From assembly GCA_937983055.1 (NCBI GenBank), contig CALJLA010000211.1:15093-79092 (forward strand): a stretch of 64,000 nt of DNA, given 5' to 3'. The stretch comes from an uncultured Pseudomonadota bacterium (GTDB lineage Bacteria; Pseudomonadota; Gammaproteobacteria; Burkholderiales; Eutrophovitaceae). Under the pieces are notes generated by a model. The model searched no databases and was not told where the DNA came from. It worked only from the letters and a program-made list of their open reading frames with translations. A program made the position numbers and the translations under genes. Below, piece after piece: positions 36,723-45,666 of the stretch; position 1 is the first letter of the stretch, and the number at the start of each line of letters is the position of its first letter.

Positions 36723-38756
36723 TCAGGCCGCCTCCAGCATTCCGCTGTGCCGCAGCAGCGCATCGATCTTAGGTTCGCGTCCGCGAAAGGCGACGAACGA
36801 TTCCAGTGCCGGCCGGCTGCCGCCGCGCGCGAGAATCTCGTCGAGAAACCGTGATCCGACGGCAGGATGGAGCACCCCGCCCTCTTCGAACAGGCTGTAG
36901 GCGTCGGCGGACAGCACCTCCGCCCATTTATAGCTGTAGTAACCGGCGGCGTAACCGCCACCGAAGATGTGCGAAAAACTGTTGGCGAACCGGTTGAACG
37001 CCGGCGGCACCAGCACCGCCACCTGCCGGCGCACCCGGTCCAGCACCTGCATCGGCGTTTCGCCGCCGTCCGGGTCGAAGTCGTAGTGCAGGTGCATGTC
37101 GAACAGCGCGAATTCCAGCTGGCGGACGGTATGCATGCCGCTCTGGAAATTCTTCGCGGCCAGCATCTTGTCGAACAAGGCCCTCGGCAACGGGGCGCCG
37201 CTGTCGACGTGTCCGCTCATGTCCTTGAGCACATCCCATTCCCAGCAGAAATTCTCCATGAACTGGCTGGGCAGCTCGACCGCGTCCCACTCGACGCCGT
37301 TGATGCCCGATACGCCAAGCTCGTCGACCTGCGTGAGCAGATGGTGCAGGCCGTGGCCGAATTCATGAAACAGGGTGATGACTTCGTCGTGCGTGAGCAG
37401 GGCCGGCTTGCCGCCCACCGGGCGGGAGAAATTACAGTTCAGGTACGCGACCGGCGTTTGCACGCCGTCCGGCTTTCGGCGGCGCGTGATCGCGTCGTCC
37501 ATCCAGGCACCGCCGCGCTTCGACGTGCGCGCATAGAGGTCGACATAAAAGCGCCCGACCAGGCTGCCCGCGTGATCGTGGATGGCGAAAAAACGCACGT
37601 CGTCGTGCCAGCGCGGCGCATCGGCCGCGCTGATTTTCACCCCGTACAGCGTTTCGACCACCTTGAACATGCCCGCCAGCACCTTGTGCTCGGCGAAGTA
37701 CTGCTTAACCTCCTGGTCGGAGAAGGCATACCGTGCGGCACGCAGTTTCTCCGACGCAAAGGGAATATCCCAGGCTTCCAGTGCCGGCAAGCCAAGCTGC
37801 TCTCGCGCGAAGCCGCGCAATTCGTCCAGATCGCGCAGCGCATAAGGCTTCGCGCGCGCCCCGAGCTCCCCAAGAAACGCAAGCACCTGATCCGGCGTCT
37901 CCGCCATCTTCGGCGCCAGGGACACTTCGGCGTAGTTGCCAAGGCCGAGCAGCCGGGCCTGCGCGCGCCGCAGGCGGAGGATGTCGACGATGATCGAGGT
38001 GTTGTCCCATTCGGACCGACCGAACTCCGAGGCCCGCGTGGCGTAGGCGCGATACATCTGTTCGCGCAGGCTGCGGTCTTGCGCATACTGCATCAACGGC
38101 ATGTACGAGGGCGCGTGCAAAGTGAATTTCCAGCCCTTCCGGCCTTCCTGCTCGGCATTCTGGCGGGCACCCTCGACCACGTCGTCGGGGATGCCATGCA
38201 GCCGCGCCTCGTCCTCCACGACCAGCTCGAAGGTGTTGGTGGCATCGAGCACGTTATCATTGAAGCGGGACGACAGCCTGGCCAGCGCCTCGGCGTTCGC
38301 TTTGAACTGCGCCTTGCGCTCGTCGGGCAGTTCCGCGCCGCCAAGCCGGAAATCGCGCAACTCGTTTTCGACGACCTTGCGCCGCGGGGCATCGAGCGCC
38401 GCGAACGCCGGCGACGCGGCGAGCGCCTTGTAGCGCCGGTACAACCCTTCGTTCTGCGCCATCTCGGTGAAGAACTGCGTGACCTTCGGAAGATTCGCGT
38501 TATAGGTTTCGCGCAGCTCCGGCGTGTTCATCACCGCATTGAGATGGGCGACCTGGCCCCAGGCGCGCCGCAGCCGCTCGATGGCATCGTCGAGCGGTCT
38601 CGCGACCTCCGCCGACTCCGGCGGCGCCCCGTCGTCAACGCCACGCCCCCCGCAGTCACCGCCCTCGGACGGCAACGGATCGACGGCAGGCGTGACATGG
38701 GCCGGCTCGATGTCGGCAAATCGCGGCAGCCCGGAAAGGTCCAGCAGGGGATTCAT
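36723..38756 (-). CDS. prlC: Oligopeptidase A (M3 metallopeptidase)
   Basis: About 677 residues from the ATG at 38756 (gives the usual NPLLDLSGLP start; a GTG at 38786 is the alternative). The zinc site is FHEFGHGLHHLLTQ, with the downstream Glu in the ENFCWEWDVL segment; C-terminal GGYAAGYYSYKWAEVLSADAY is typical. It degrades signal peptides and oligopeptides in the cytoplasm. Residues about 30-50 (numbered from 38756) read PSEGGDCGGRGVDDG, unlike the family, while the neighbouring frame over the same bases reads RAVTAGGVALTTG, which would fit better: two compensating one-base shifts are suspected. Confidence 0.93.
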   Translation of the reverse strand: MNPLLDLSGLPRFADIEPAHVTPAVDPLPSEGGDCGGRGVDDGAPPESAEVARPLDDAIERLRRAWGQVAHLNAVMNTPELRETYNANLPKVTQFFTEMAQNEGLYRRYKALAASPAFAALDAPRRKVVENELRDFRLGGAELPDERKAQFKANAEALARLSSRFNDNVLDATNTFELVVEDEARLHGIPDDVVEGARQNAEQEGRKGWKFTLHAPSYMPLMQYAQDRSLREQMYRAYATRASEFGRSEWDNTSIIVDILRLRRAQARLLGLGNYAEVSLAPKMAETPDQVLAFLGELGARAKPYALRDLDELRGFAREQLGLPALEAWDIPFASEKLRAARYAFSDQEVKQYFAEHKVLAGMFKVVETLYGVKISAADAPRWHDDVRFFAIHDHAGSLVGRFYVDLYARTSKRGGAWMDDAITRRRKPDGVQTPVAYLNCNFSRPVGGKPALLTHDEVITLFHEFGHGLHHLLTQVDELGVSGINGVEWDAVELPSQFMENFCWEWDVLKDMSGHVDSGAPLPRALFDKMLAAKNFQSGMHTVRQLEFALFDMHLHYDFDPDGGETPMQVLDRVRRQVAVLVPPAFNRFANSFSHIFGGGYAAGYYSYKWAEVLSADAYSLFEEGGVLHPAVGSRFLDEILARGGSRPALESFVAFRGREPKIDALLRHSGMLEAA

Positions 38757-38816
38757 CGTTTCGCTATGGGTACGGGTTTCAGACACGGCGTTTGGACCGC
38801 GAAAACGGCGCGGCGA

Positions 38817-40097
38817 TCACGACCGCAGTTCGTGGACGATGCTGCCGGCCACGACAGTGAACAGCGCCCGTCCGGTCATCTCGAGGCCGTAGAACGGGGT
38901 GTTCTTGCCTTGGCTGTGCAGGGTGTCGTGGCCGACGGTCCACCGCGCCTGCGGATCGAACAGGCACAAATCGGCCGGCGCACCGACTTCGATGCGCCCG
39001 GAATCGAGCCCGAGCAATCGCGCCGGCTGCAGGGTGACCCGGGCAAGGGCCGAAGGCAGGGGCACCTTGGCCTGCTCGGCCCATTTCAGGGTGAGCGGCA
39101 GCAGCAGCTCGACCCCGCTCGCCCCCGGCGCCGCCTCGCCGAATGGCAGCTGCTTGGCATCGTCGTCGACCGGCGTGTGGTCGGAACAGAGGACGTCGAT
39201 CGTCCCGTCGGCCAGCCCCCGTCGCAAAGCTTCGCGGTCGCGGGCGTCTCGCAACGGCGGCACCACGTTGCAATTGCTGTCGAAGTAGCCGATATCCATC
39301 TCGCTCAGGTGCAGATGATTCGCCGACACGTCCGCCGTGACGTCGAGACCCTTCGCCTTGGCTTGGCGTACCATCTCGACGGCCTCCGCGCTCGACAGGC
39401 GACACAGGTGGACACGGGCGCCGGTTCCCTCCGTAAGCCGCAGGATCGTGGCGAGCGCGACCGTCTCGGCCGCGACCGGCACCGGCGCCAGGCCGAGGCG
39501 GGTTGCCACCTGCCCGTCGTGGGCCACCCCGCCCCGGCCCAGCGCGGCATCCTGCGGGCGCAGCCACAGCGAGTAGCCGAACGTGCCGGCGTACTGCAGC
39601 GTACGCAACAGCACCTGATGATCGGCAAGAGCAAAATCGGCCTGCGAGAAGGCCACGCATCCGGCGTCGGTGAGTTCGGCCATCTCGGTCAGGCGCTCTC
39701 CGCGAAGCCCGCGGGTCGCCGCGCCGACCGGAAACAGGCGCGCCAGTTGAAGGCTGCGGGCGCGATGCTTGAGCATCTCCACCAGGCCCGGCTCGTCCAG
39801 CGGCGGGTCGGTATCGGGCGGGCAGCAGAGCGCGGTGACGCCCCCCGCCACCGCCGCCGCCAGCTCGCTCTCCAGCGTGGCACGATGTTCCTCCCCCGGC
39901 TCGCGCACCCGCACCGACAGATCCACCAGTCCGGGGCACACGACCAGGCCCGCGGCATCGATTATCCGGTCGGCCCGGAAGCCGGCCGGCGCCTGCCCCA
40001 GGGCGGCAATGCAACCTCCGGAAACAAACACGTCCTGGCGCCGGTCGCCGCCGCTGGCGGGGTCGATCACCCGGCCGCCACGCAGGTGCAGGTTCAC
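38817..40097 (-). CDS. Dihydroorotase-like protein lacking zinc ligands (PyrC', PyrX)
   Basis: 426 residues, amidohydrolase family of the dihydroorotase type: [72 protein letters not shown]. The metal-binding HxH of true dihydroorotases (VDxHxHxREPG) is replaced by LSVRV, so the first two zinc ligands are missing and catalysis is unlikely. Such proteins (PyrC' of pseudomonads) are non-catalytic partners needed to assemble aspartate transcarbamoylase. The 4-nt overlap with pyrB supports a structural complex with PyrB. An active pyrC should exist elsewhere in the genome. Confidence 0.9.
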   Translation of the reverse strand: MNLHLRGGRVIDPASGGDRRQDVFVSGGCIAALGQAPAGFRADRIIDAAGLVVCPGLVDLSVRVREPGEEHRATLESELAAAVAGGVTALCCPPDTDPPLDEPGLVEMLKHRARSLQLARLFPVGAATRGLRGERLTEMAELTDAGCVAFSQADFALADHQVLLRTLQYAGTFGYSLWLRPQDAALGRGGVAHDGQVATRLGLAPVPVAAETVALATILRLTEGTGARVHLCRLSSAEAVEMVRQAKAKGLDVTADVSANHLHLSEMDIGYFDSNCNVVPPLRDARDREALRRGLADGTIDVLCSDHTPVDDDAKQLPFGEAAPGASGVELLLPLTLKWAEQAKVPLPSALARVTLQPARLLGLDSGRIEVGAPADLCLFDPQARWTVGHDTLHSQGKNTPFYGLEMTGRALFTVVAGSIVHELRS

Positions 40098-41050
40098 GGG
40101 GCGCTCCCGGCCAGAATCGACATCACCGCCATGCGCACGGCGATGCCAAAGGTCACCTGCGGCAGAATCACCGACTGCCTGCCGTCCGCGACCATGGAAT
40201 CGATCTCGACGCCGCGATTCATCGGCCCCGGATGCATCACGATGGCGTCCGGGCTCGCGACCGCGAGCTTCTCCGGCGTAAGACCATAGGTCTTGAAATA
40301 CTCATGCGCGCTTGGCAGCAGCGCGCCGCCCATGCGCTCGTTCTGCAGTCTGAGCATCATCACCACGTCAACGTCGGCCAGCGCCTCGCGCATGTCGTGG
40401 AACACCTGAACGCCGAGCTCGGATACATGGTTGGGCAGCAACGTGCGCGGCGCCACCACCCGCACCTCGGCCACGCCCAGCGTGGTCAGCGCATGGATCT
40501 GCGAGCGCGCCACGCGAGAATGCAGCACATCGCCGACAATGGCCACGCGCAGACCCTGAAATTCCTGCTTGTAGTGCCGAATGGTGAACATGTCGAGCAG
40601 CGCCTGCGTGGGGTGCGCATGGCGGCCGTCGCCCGCATTGATGACATGGATGTGCGGCGCGGCATGCTGCGCGATCAGGTGCGCCGCGCCGCTTTGAGCG
40701 TGGCGCACGACGAACATGTCGGCGTGCATCGCCGAGAGATTCGCAACCGTGTCGAGAAGCGTCTCCCCCTTGGACTGGGACGAGGTACCGATGCTGAGAT
40801 TGATGACGTCCGCCGACAGCCGCTTGGCCGCGATCTCGAACGTGGTGCGGGTGCGGGTACTGGGCTCGAAGAAAAGATTGAATACCGCCTTGCCGCGCAG
40901 CAGAGGCACTTTCTTGATCTCGCGCTCTGTGACCGACAGGAAGGAACGCGCGGTGTCGAGGATGCGCAGCAGGATCTCCCGCGGCAGCCCCTCGGTTGTC
41001 AACAGATGGCGCAGTTCGCCCTTGTCGCCGAGCTGGGGATTGCGCGTCAC
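40094..41050 (-). CDS. pyrB: Aspartate carbamoyltransferase catalytic chain
   Basis: 318 residues. The carbamoyl-phosphate site [19 protein letters not shown] (STRTR), the [18 protein letters not shown] motif and [11 protein letters not shown] with the aspartate-binding region are intact. It condenses carbamoyl phosphate and aspartate in the second step of pyrimidine synthesis. Operon order pyrR-pyrB-pyrC' with 4-nt overlaps on both sides is typical of class A aspartate transcarbamoylases, in which the catalytic trimers associate with the inactive dihydroorotase. Confidence 0.96.
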   Translation of the reverse strand: MTRNPQLGDKGELRHLLTTEGLPREILLRILDTARSFLSVTEREIKKVPLLRGKAVFNLFFEPSTRTRTTFEIAAKRLSADVINLSIGTSSQSKGETLLDTVANLSAMHADMFVVRHAQSGAAHLIAQHAAPHIHVINAGDGRHAHPTQALLDMFTIRHYKQEFQGLRVAIVGDVLHSRVARSQIHALTTLGVAEVRVVAPRTLLPNHVSELGVQVFHDMREALADVDVVMMLRLQNERMGGALLPSAHEYFKTYGLTPEKLAVASPDAIVMHPGPMNRGVEIDSMVADGRQSVILPQVTFGIAVRMAVMSILAGSAP

Positions 41051-41568
41051 CGGCCGTCGCCTTCCTGCGACCGGGATTCGATCGCCAGGTGAAGCCGGCC
41101 GTCGCCGGCCCGGCTCAACACGATGCGCTCATCGTCCGCCACCGGTAGTGTCGCCCCGAGGAACTGCGGCGAAATGGGGAGCTGGCGCCCGCCCCGGTCG
41201 ACCAGCGCCGCCAGCATGACCTTGCCGGGCCGGCCGTAGTCGAAGATCTCGTTCATCGCGGCGCGGATGGTGCGCCCGGTATAGAGCACATCGTCCACCA
41301 GCACGATATCGCGTCCCGCGACGTCGAACGAAATGTCGGAAGGCCGTACGTTGGCGTTAAGCCCTCGGTGGGCATAGTCGTCGCGGTAAAACGCAACGTC
41401 GATGGTACCCAGCGGCACCTGAAGGTCGAGCAGAGAATGCAGCCGTTGCGCCACCCACACGCCACCGGTATGTATGCCGACCAGTGCGGTGTCCGGCTTG
41501 AGCGCCGGACGCAACTGCTCGGTGAGCACCAGCAGCAGCTTTTCTGCGTCAGGCGTCGGTGTCGTCAT
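41047..41568 (-). CDS. pyrR: PyrR-type phosphoribosyltransferase
   Basis: 173 residues from the ATG at 41568; thirteen upstream codons are open but lie inside ruvX. The PRPP-binding motif [22 protein letters not shown] and [16 protein letters not shown] identify the PyrR family (bifunctional uracil phosphoribosyltransferase and pyr regulator in Gram-positives). In proteobacterial pyr operons its regulatory role is not established and no PyrR-binding leader is seen upstream here, because the gene overlaps ruvX. Four-nt overlap with pyrB. Confidence 0.93.
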   Translation of the reverse strand: MTTPTPDAEKLLLVLTEQLRPALKPDTALVGIHTGGVWVAQRLHSLLDLQVPLGTIDVAFYRDDYAHRGLNANVRPSDISFDVAGRDIVLVDDVLYTGRTIRAAMNEIFDYGRPGKVMLAALVDRGGRQLPISPQFLGATLPVADDERIVLSRAGDGRLHLAIESRSQEGDGR

Positions 41569-42052
41569 GCCGCGCGAAATAGTCGTCGAGAATGGCCGAA
41601 GCGGCAACCTGGTCGAGGTAGGCCTTTTGCGCGCGCCCGCGAACCCCGGCGGCGCTCAACCGCTCGCCGGCCTCGGCAGAGGTGAAGCGCTCGTCCACCG
41701 AAGCCGTCGGCAGCCCGAAACGCCGCTCAAGCTGCCGGCAGAAGGCGCGTACGCGCGGCGCAAGGGCATGCGGACTGCCCTCAACCGTGACCGGCATGCC
41801 AACCACCGCCAGCACCGGCCGCCATTCGGCGACCAGGGCCGCGATACGTTCGAACCGGCGACCGGGGTCGGCCGCGTCGATGGTTTCCAGCGGATGCGAG
41901 ATTTTCAGCGCAAGGTCTCCCACCGCCACGCCCAGCCGGCGCTCACCGAAATCGAACGCCAGCACCACGCCTGAGGAACGGCCAGCATTGGGAACCGGGG
42001 ACGGGCCTGACGGGGAACTGCGGCCGGCGCCCATCGCCCGAGCCGTCACCAC
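41549..42052 (-). CDS. ruvX: Putative pre-16S rRNA nuclease RuvX/YqgF
   Basis: 167 residues (an internal ATG at 42034 is an alternative start). RNase H-like fold: VVLAFDFGERRLGVAVGD with the first catalytic Asp, VVGMPVTVEGSPHALAPRVRAF, PTASVDERFTSAEAGERL and the C-terminal DQVAASAILDDYF with the last acidic residues. YqgF is implicated in 16S rRNA 5'-end processing. It overlaps pyrR by 20 nt and follows yqgE by 21 nt, the common yqgE-ruvX pairing. Confidence 0.94.
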   Translation of the reverse strand: MVTARAMGAGRSSPSGPSPVPNAGRSSGVVLAFDFGERRLGVAVGDLALKISHPLETIDAADPGRRFERIAALVAEWRPVLAVVGMPVTVEGSPHALAPRVRAFCRQLERRFGLPTASVDERFTSAEAGERLSAAGVRGRAQKAYLDQVAASAILDDYFARHDDTDA

Positions 42053-42073
42053 CGGGGACCGGTTGCCCTGGCG

Positions 42074-42640
42074 TCAGGCATGACCCACGTCCTCCGACAG
42101 GCTGGCGGGATCGACGCCGAGCAGGTCCAGCGCGGCGGGCAGGCGATCCTCGGCCGGCATGTCGAACATGACAGCGGCCTGCGCACCCACCGTGAGCCAG
42201 GCGTTTTGCTTCAGCTCTTGCTCGAGCTGACCCGGTGCCCAGCCCGCGTAACCAAGAGACACAAGGATGTCGCCAGGCTTGGGCCCATGACCGTCGCTCA
42301 AGGCCTGGAGAATGTCCTTCGACGTGGTCAGCCCCACTTCATCGTTGACCGACAGGGTCGACTGCCACTCGCCGACCGGCCGGTGCAGCACGAAGCCGCG
42401 ATCGACCTGCACCGGTCCGCCGAAGTAGACCGGCAGCTTGGCCAGGGCAGGGTCCGCCAATGCGATTTCGACTTGCTCGAACAGGGCGCCCAGCGTCATG
42501 TCGGTCGGCCGATTGACGACCACGCCAAGCGCCCCCTGCTCGTTGTGCTCGCAGATGAAGGTCAGGGACTTGGCGAAGTAGGGATCGACCATGTTGGGCA
42601 TGGCGATCAGAAAATGATTCGTGAGGTTCACGCTTTGCAT
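42074..42640 (-). CDS. YqgE/AlgH-family protein
   Basis: 188 residues. The family hallmark [38 protein letters not shown] is at the N-terminus, and [35 protein letters not shown] follow. The molecular function is unknown; AlgH was linked to alginate regulation in Pseudomonas. It is encoded next to ruvX as in most proteobacteria, which suggests a housekeeping role. Confidence 0.94.
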   Translation of the reverse strand: MQSVNLTNHFLIAMPNMVDPYFAKSLTFICEHNEQGALGVVVNRPTDMTLGALFEQVEIALADPALAKLPVYFGGPVQVDRGFVLHRPVGEWQSTLSVNDEVGLTTSKDILQALSDGHGPKPGDILVSLGYAGWAPGQLEQELKQNAWLTVGAQAAVMFDMPAEDRLPAALDLLGVDPASLSEDVGHA

Positions 42641-42693
42641 CGGCGCACCGGAGACATTCTAAACCGCGCGGTCTGCGGCGCCAATGTCCGCAC

Positions 42694-42699
42694 GTATAA
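42694..42699 (+). promoter_or_regulatory. Putative -10 box of the sigma-factor operon
   Basis: TATAAT in the sequence GCACGTATAATGCC lies 51 nt upstream of the inferred start of the sigma-70-like gene and points toward it. No recognisable -35 hexamer is at 16-18 nt distance, so this rests on the -10 box only. Confidence 0.35.
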
Positions 42700-42749
42700 T
42701 GCCTTCAGGTAACCGTCATTGACGCGCTCGCTGCCGGAGCGGATCTCCC

Positions 42750-43310
42750 CTGGCCACCGAACAGGAACTTTCCAGCTTTCTTGCGGATGTCGAACGCCGC
42801 GCCTTCAGACAGGCAATGTTCGCAGTGCGGGATGAGCACTCGGCGCTGGACATCGTGCAGGACGCCATGCTGAAGCTGGCGGATCGCTACTCGCAGCGGC
42901 CCGCCGCAGAACTGCCGTTGCTGTTCCAGCGCATCCTGCAGAACACGATCCGCGATTATTATCGCCGCCAGAAAGTCCGCTCGACCTGGACGACGTTGTT
43001 TTCGTCGTTCAAGTCCGGGGACGACGGCGAGGATTTCGACTTCCTCGAGAACCTGGAAACCGAGGCCGGACAGGCGGCCAGCCCCGCCAACCTGATGGAG
43101 CGCAGCCAGCTCGGCGCTCTCATCGAACAGGCGCTGCAGCGGCTGCCGCCGCGTCAACGCGAGGCTTTTTTGCTGCGTTACTGGGAGGAGTTGGACGTGG
43201 CCGAAACCGCGGTCGCAATGGGCTGTTCGCAGGGTAGCGTGAAGACTCACTGTTCCCGGGCGACGCACGCGATAGCGGCCTTTCTGAAAGCCCAGGGGAT
43301 CGAGTCATGA
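42750..43310 (+). CDS. RNA polymerase sigma-70 family factor (betaproteobacterial ECF-like)
   Basis: About 186 residues if read from a CTG at 42750; the first ATG (42816) would cut into region 2. Upstream residues LATEQELSSFLADVERRAFRQ continue the expected N-terminus, and the only possible starts before the stop at 42720 are non-AUG; a GGAG lies 11 nt before the CTG. Region 2 is AMFAVRDEHSALDIVQDAMLKLADRY and region 4 is LIEQALQRLPPRQREAFLLRYWEELDVAETAVAMGCSQGSVKTHCSRA. It probably controls an envelope-related regulon together with the next genes; target promoters are unknown. Confidence 0.85.
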   Translation: MATEQELSSFLADVERRAFRQAMFAVRDEHSALDIVQDAMLKLADRYSQRPAAELPLLFQRILQNTIRDYYRRQKVRSTWTTLFSSFKSGDDGEDFDFLENLETEAGQAASPANLMERSQLGALIEQALQRLPPRQREAFLLRYWEELDVAETAVAMGCSQGSVKTHCSRATHAIAAFLKAQGIES

Positions 43311-43693
43311 ACGAGCACGATCTTGCCAGGCAGATCGTCAGTGAACTCGATCGACGCCTGGCAGACATTTCGCCCAATACCTCGACGCGACTGGCCGAGG
43401 CGCGAGCGGCCGCGCTGGCGGCTCATCGCCGGCGGCGCAGCGCGTCTCCGCGCCGGGCCGCCGCCATGGACTGGCTGCGCAGCCAGGTGGCAATGCATCG
43501 TACCGCCTTCAAGGTGGGCATTCCGGTCGCCGTCGCCGCCCTGCTTGCGGCCAGCGTGCTGTACGTGGACAACACGATGCGGCGTGATGCCCTGGAAGTC
43601 GAGGCCGCCCTGCTGGCGGACGAACTGCCCATCCACGCCTATACCGACCCGGGATTCGATGCATGGCTCAGACACACCTCGGACGAGCAGTAG
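43307..43693 (+). CDS. DUF3619 membrane protein (candidate anti-sigma factor)
   Basis: 128 residues, start overlapping the sigma-factor stop by 4 nt (ATGA). The N-terminal ~60 residues are helical and basic (ARQIVSELDRRLADI, ALAAHRRRRSASPRR), followed by one membrane segment (FKVGIPVAVAALLAASVLYV) and a short acidic periplasmic tail (PGFDAWLRHTSDEQ). This topology, cytosolic helical domain plus one membrane helix, and its coupling to a sigma gene suggest an anti-sigma factor, but that is not shown for DUF3619. Confidence 0.82.
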   Translation: MNEHDLARQIVSELDRRLADISPNTSTRLAEARAAALAAHRRRRSASPRRAAAMDWLRSQVAMHRTAFKVGIPVAVAALLAASVLYVDNTMRRDALEVEAALLADELPIHAYTDPGFDAWLRHTSDEQ

Positions 43694-44103
43694 CGCTCGG
43701 CGTCTTGTTGCACCTGTTCTCCGGCGCGGGCGCGGAACCGGCGCGTGCCCAGGCGGCACCAAGCTGGGTGCAGTTAAGCGCCCAGCAACGCGAAATTCTG
43801 GCGCCACTGGCGGCGGAATGGGATGCGATCGAGCCGCAGCGCCGGGAGCGCTGGCTGGAGCTGGCGGCCCGCTATCCCGACATGCCGGTGGAACGCCAGC
43901 AACGCGTCCAGGCGCGCATGCGCGAGTGGGCGCAGCTGACCCCCGAGCAGAAGGCCCGCGCCCGCGAACGCTACCGCGCGCTGCAGGAACTGCCGCCCGA
44001 GCGGCGCGAGGAGCTGCGCCGTCGCTGGCATGAGTACCAGCAGCTGCCCGAGGACCAGCGGCGCGAATTCCGGCAGAGGTACCAGCTGCGCGATGCCGAC
44101 TGA
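43663..44103 (+). CDS. DUF3106 secreted protein
   Basis: 146 residues, starting inside the last 31 nt of the DUF3619 gene. A signal peptide (VALGVLLHLFSGAGAEPARA) is followed by WVQLSAQQREILAPLAAEWDAI and three short helical repeats of the type LTPEQKARARERYRALQELPPERREELRRRW. The Arg/Glu-rich helices resemble the CpxP/Spy-like stress repeats only in general character. It is presumed periplasmic and part of the sigma-factor module. Confidence 0.82.
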   Translation: MAQTHLGRAVALGVLLHLFSGAGAEPARAQAAPSWVQLSAQQREILAPLAAEWDAIEPQRRERWLELAARYPDMPVERQQRVQARMREWAQLTPEQKARARERYRALQELPPERREELRRRWHEYQQLPEDQRREFRQRYQLRDAD

Positions 44104-44112
44104 GGCGCCCCG

Positions 44113-44568
44113 GTGAACGGGCCGCAACGGCCGGTCGGCGCCGGGCTGCCACGGCGCATGGCGGCAATGGCCTACGAGGCCGTACTGCTGTTCGGCCTGC
44201 TGTTCGTCGCCGGCTATCTGTTCGTGGCCTTGGCGCGCGACGCCCAGTCCGGGCTGCCGCGACTGGCGTTCCAGGTCTACCTGTTCGCGGTGTGCGGCGC
44301 CTATCTGTTGTATTGCTGGCTGCGCACCGGTCAGACCCTGGCGATGAAGACCTGGGGCATCCGCCTGGTTGCACGCGACGGCGCACCGCTGCCCCCGACC
44401 CGGGCACTGCTGCGATACCTGCTGGCAATTCCAAGCGTCTTGAGCGGCATCGGGCTGGCGTGGGCGCTGCTCGATCGCGAAGGCCTGTTCCTGCACGACA
44501 GGCTCGCCGGCACCCGGCTGATCAGCGTCGACCGGATCGCCGGCGGCGGAGCGGCGGACGCCGGCTGA
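44113..44568 (+). CDS. RDD-family membrane protein
   Basis: 151 residues from a GTG at 44113. The RDD family has the sequence RRMAAMAYEAVLLFGLLFV at the first membrane segment and LAMKTWGIRLVARDG, LLDREGLFLHDRLAGTRLI later; three membrane helices are predicted. The canonical R-D-D residues are altered (Arg-Met-Ala, Tyr-Glu) as in this betaproteobacterial subgroup. Transport function is speculative. Convergent with lptG, 21 nt between stops. Confidence 0.85.
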   Translation: MNGPQRPVGAGLPRRMAAMAYEAVLLFGLLFVAGYLFVALARDAQSGLPRLAFQVYLFAVCGAYLLYCWLRTGQTLAMKTWGIRLVARDGAPLPPTRALLRYLLAIPSVLSGIGLAWALLDREGLFLHDRLAGTRLISVDRIAGGGAADAG

Positions 44569-44589
44569 CAGCCCCGGAGCGCCAGCGCA

Positions 44590-45666
44590 CTAACGCTGCT
44601 CGGCCTTCCACATCATCCAGACGGCCGTTGCGAGGAATACCAGGGTCGGCATCACGGCGCTGAACAGCGGCGGCCAGGCGTTCAGCAAGCCGAGGTGGCC
44701 GAACAGCCGGTTTGCCAGGTGAAAGCCGAGTCCGAGCATGATGCCGGCGAAGATCTTCGAACTGATGCCGCCCTCGCGCACCTGGAAGTTGGCGAATGGC
44801 AGCGCCAGCACCATCATCACCAGCACCGCGAACGGGTAGATGATCTTCTGCCACAGGGCGATTTCGTAGCGGGCGGTCTCCTGCTTGTTGTCGCGCAGGT
44901 GCCCGATGTAGGAGTAGAGGTCCCAAAGCGACATCTGTTCCGGCACCACCATCAGCACGTTCAGGATCGACGGGCTCAGCACCGAACGCCAGAACGCCTC
45001 GGGTATCTTGCTGACGGAGGTTCGGTTGCTCTCGAACCGGGTCTGCACCACATCCTTGAGCCGCCAAAGATTGTCCCGCTGGTACTCGCCGCGCTTTGCA
45101 TGACTGATGGCGCGCAGGCGATAGTCCGCGTCGAATTCATAGATATTCACGTCGTGAATCACGGTTTCCGGCATGATTCTCGACACATTGACGAAGTTGG
45201 TGTCGTCCTTCACCCACAGGCCGGATCGGAACGCCTGCGCGACGACGTTGCTGGTGGTGGCCTTCAGGCGCAGGCGCTGCGCCGCCTGCTCGCTGATGGG
45301 CGCCACGAACTCGCCGAGCACGAAAGTCAGCACCGACAGCGCAACGCCGATCTGAACCAGGGCAACGGCCATCGCGCGCATCGACACGCCGGATACCCGC
45401 ATCACCGTGTACTCCGAGCTCGACACCAGCTGCGCCAGCGAGAACAGCGTCCCGATCAGCGCGGCCACCGGCAGAATCTCGTAAGCGCGCCCCGGAAGGC
45501 TGAGCCCGACGTATACCGCCGCTACCGTCAGGCTGTACCTTCCTCGGCCGAGATCGGACAGCTCCTGGATGAAATCGAAGAACCCGAACAGCAGCAACAG
45601 AGCGGAAAATACCAGCGCGGTTGCGCCGAATACCTGCTTCGCGACATAGCGACGGATCGTCCTCAT
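44590..45666 (-). CDS. lptG: LPS export permease LptG
   Basis: 358 residues from the ATG at 45666, giving a 4-nt overlap with lptF; a longer open frame upstream is inside lptF. YjgP/YjgQ family: TIRRYVAKQVFGATALVFSALLLLFGFFDFI at the start, LPVAALIGTLFSLAQLVSSSEYTVMRVSGVS, a periplasmic beta-jellyroll in the middle and three C-terminal membrane helices (VLVMMVLALPFANFQVREGG). With LptB and LptF it extracts LPS from the inner membrane and passes it to LptC. Confidence 0.95.
   Translation of the reverse strand: MRTIRRYVAKQVFGATALVFSALLLLFGFFDFIQELSDLGRGRYSLTVAAVYVGLSLPGRAYEILPVAALIGTLFSLAQLVSSSEYTVMRVSGVSMRAMAVALVQIGVALSVLTFVLGEFVAPISEQAAQRLRLKATTSNVVAQAFRSGLWVKDDTNFVNVSRIMPETVIHDVNIYEFDADYRLRAISHAKRGEYQRDNLWRLKDVVQTRFESNRTSVSKIPEAFWRSVLSPSILNVLMVVPEQMSLWDLYSYIGHLRDNKQETARYEIALWQKIIYPFAVLVMMVLALPFANFQVREGGISSKIFAGIMLGLGFHLANRLFGHLGLLNAWPPLFSAVMPTLVFLATAVWMMWKAEQR

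Noticed and set aside
36867..40289. A 1140-codon open frame on the plus strand
   Set aside because: It is antisense to prlC, the pyrC-like gene and pyrB, which have complete family motifs; its sequence is Arg/His/Gln-rich with no domain and is explained by GC-rich codon bias.
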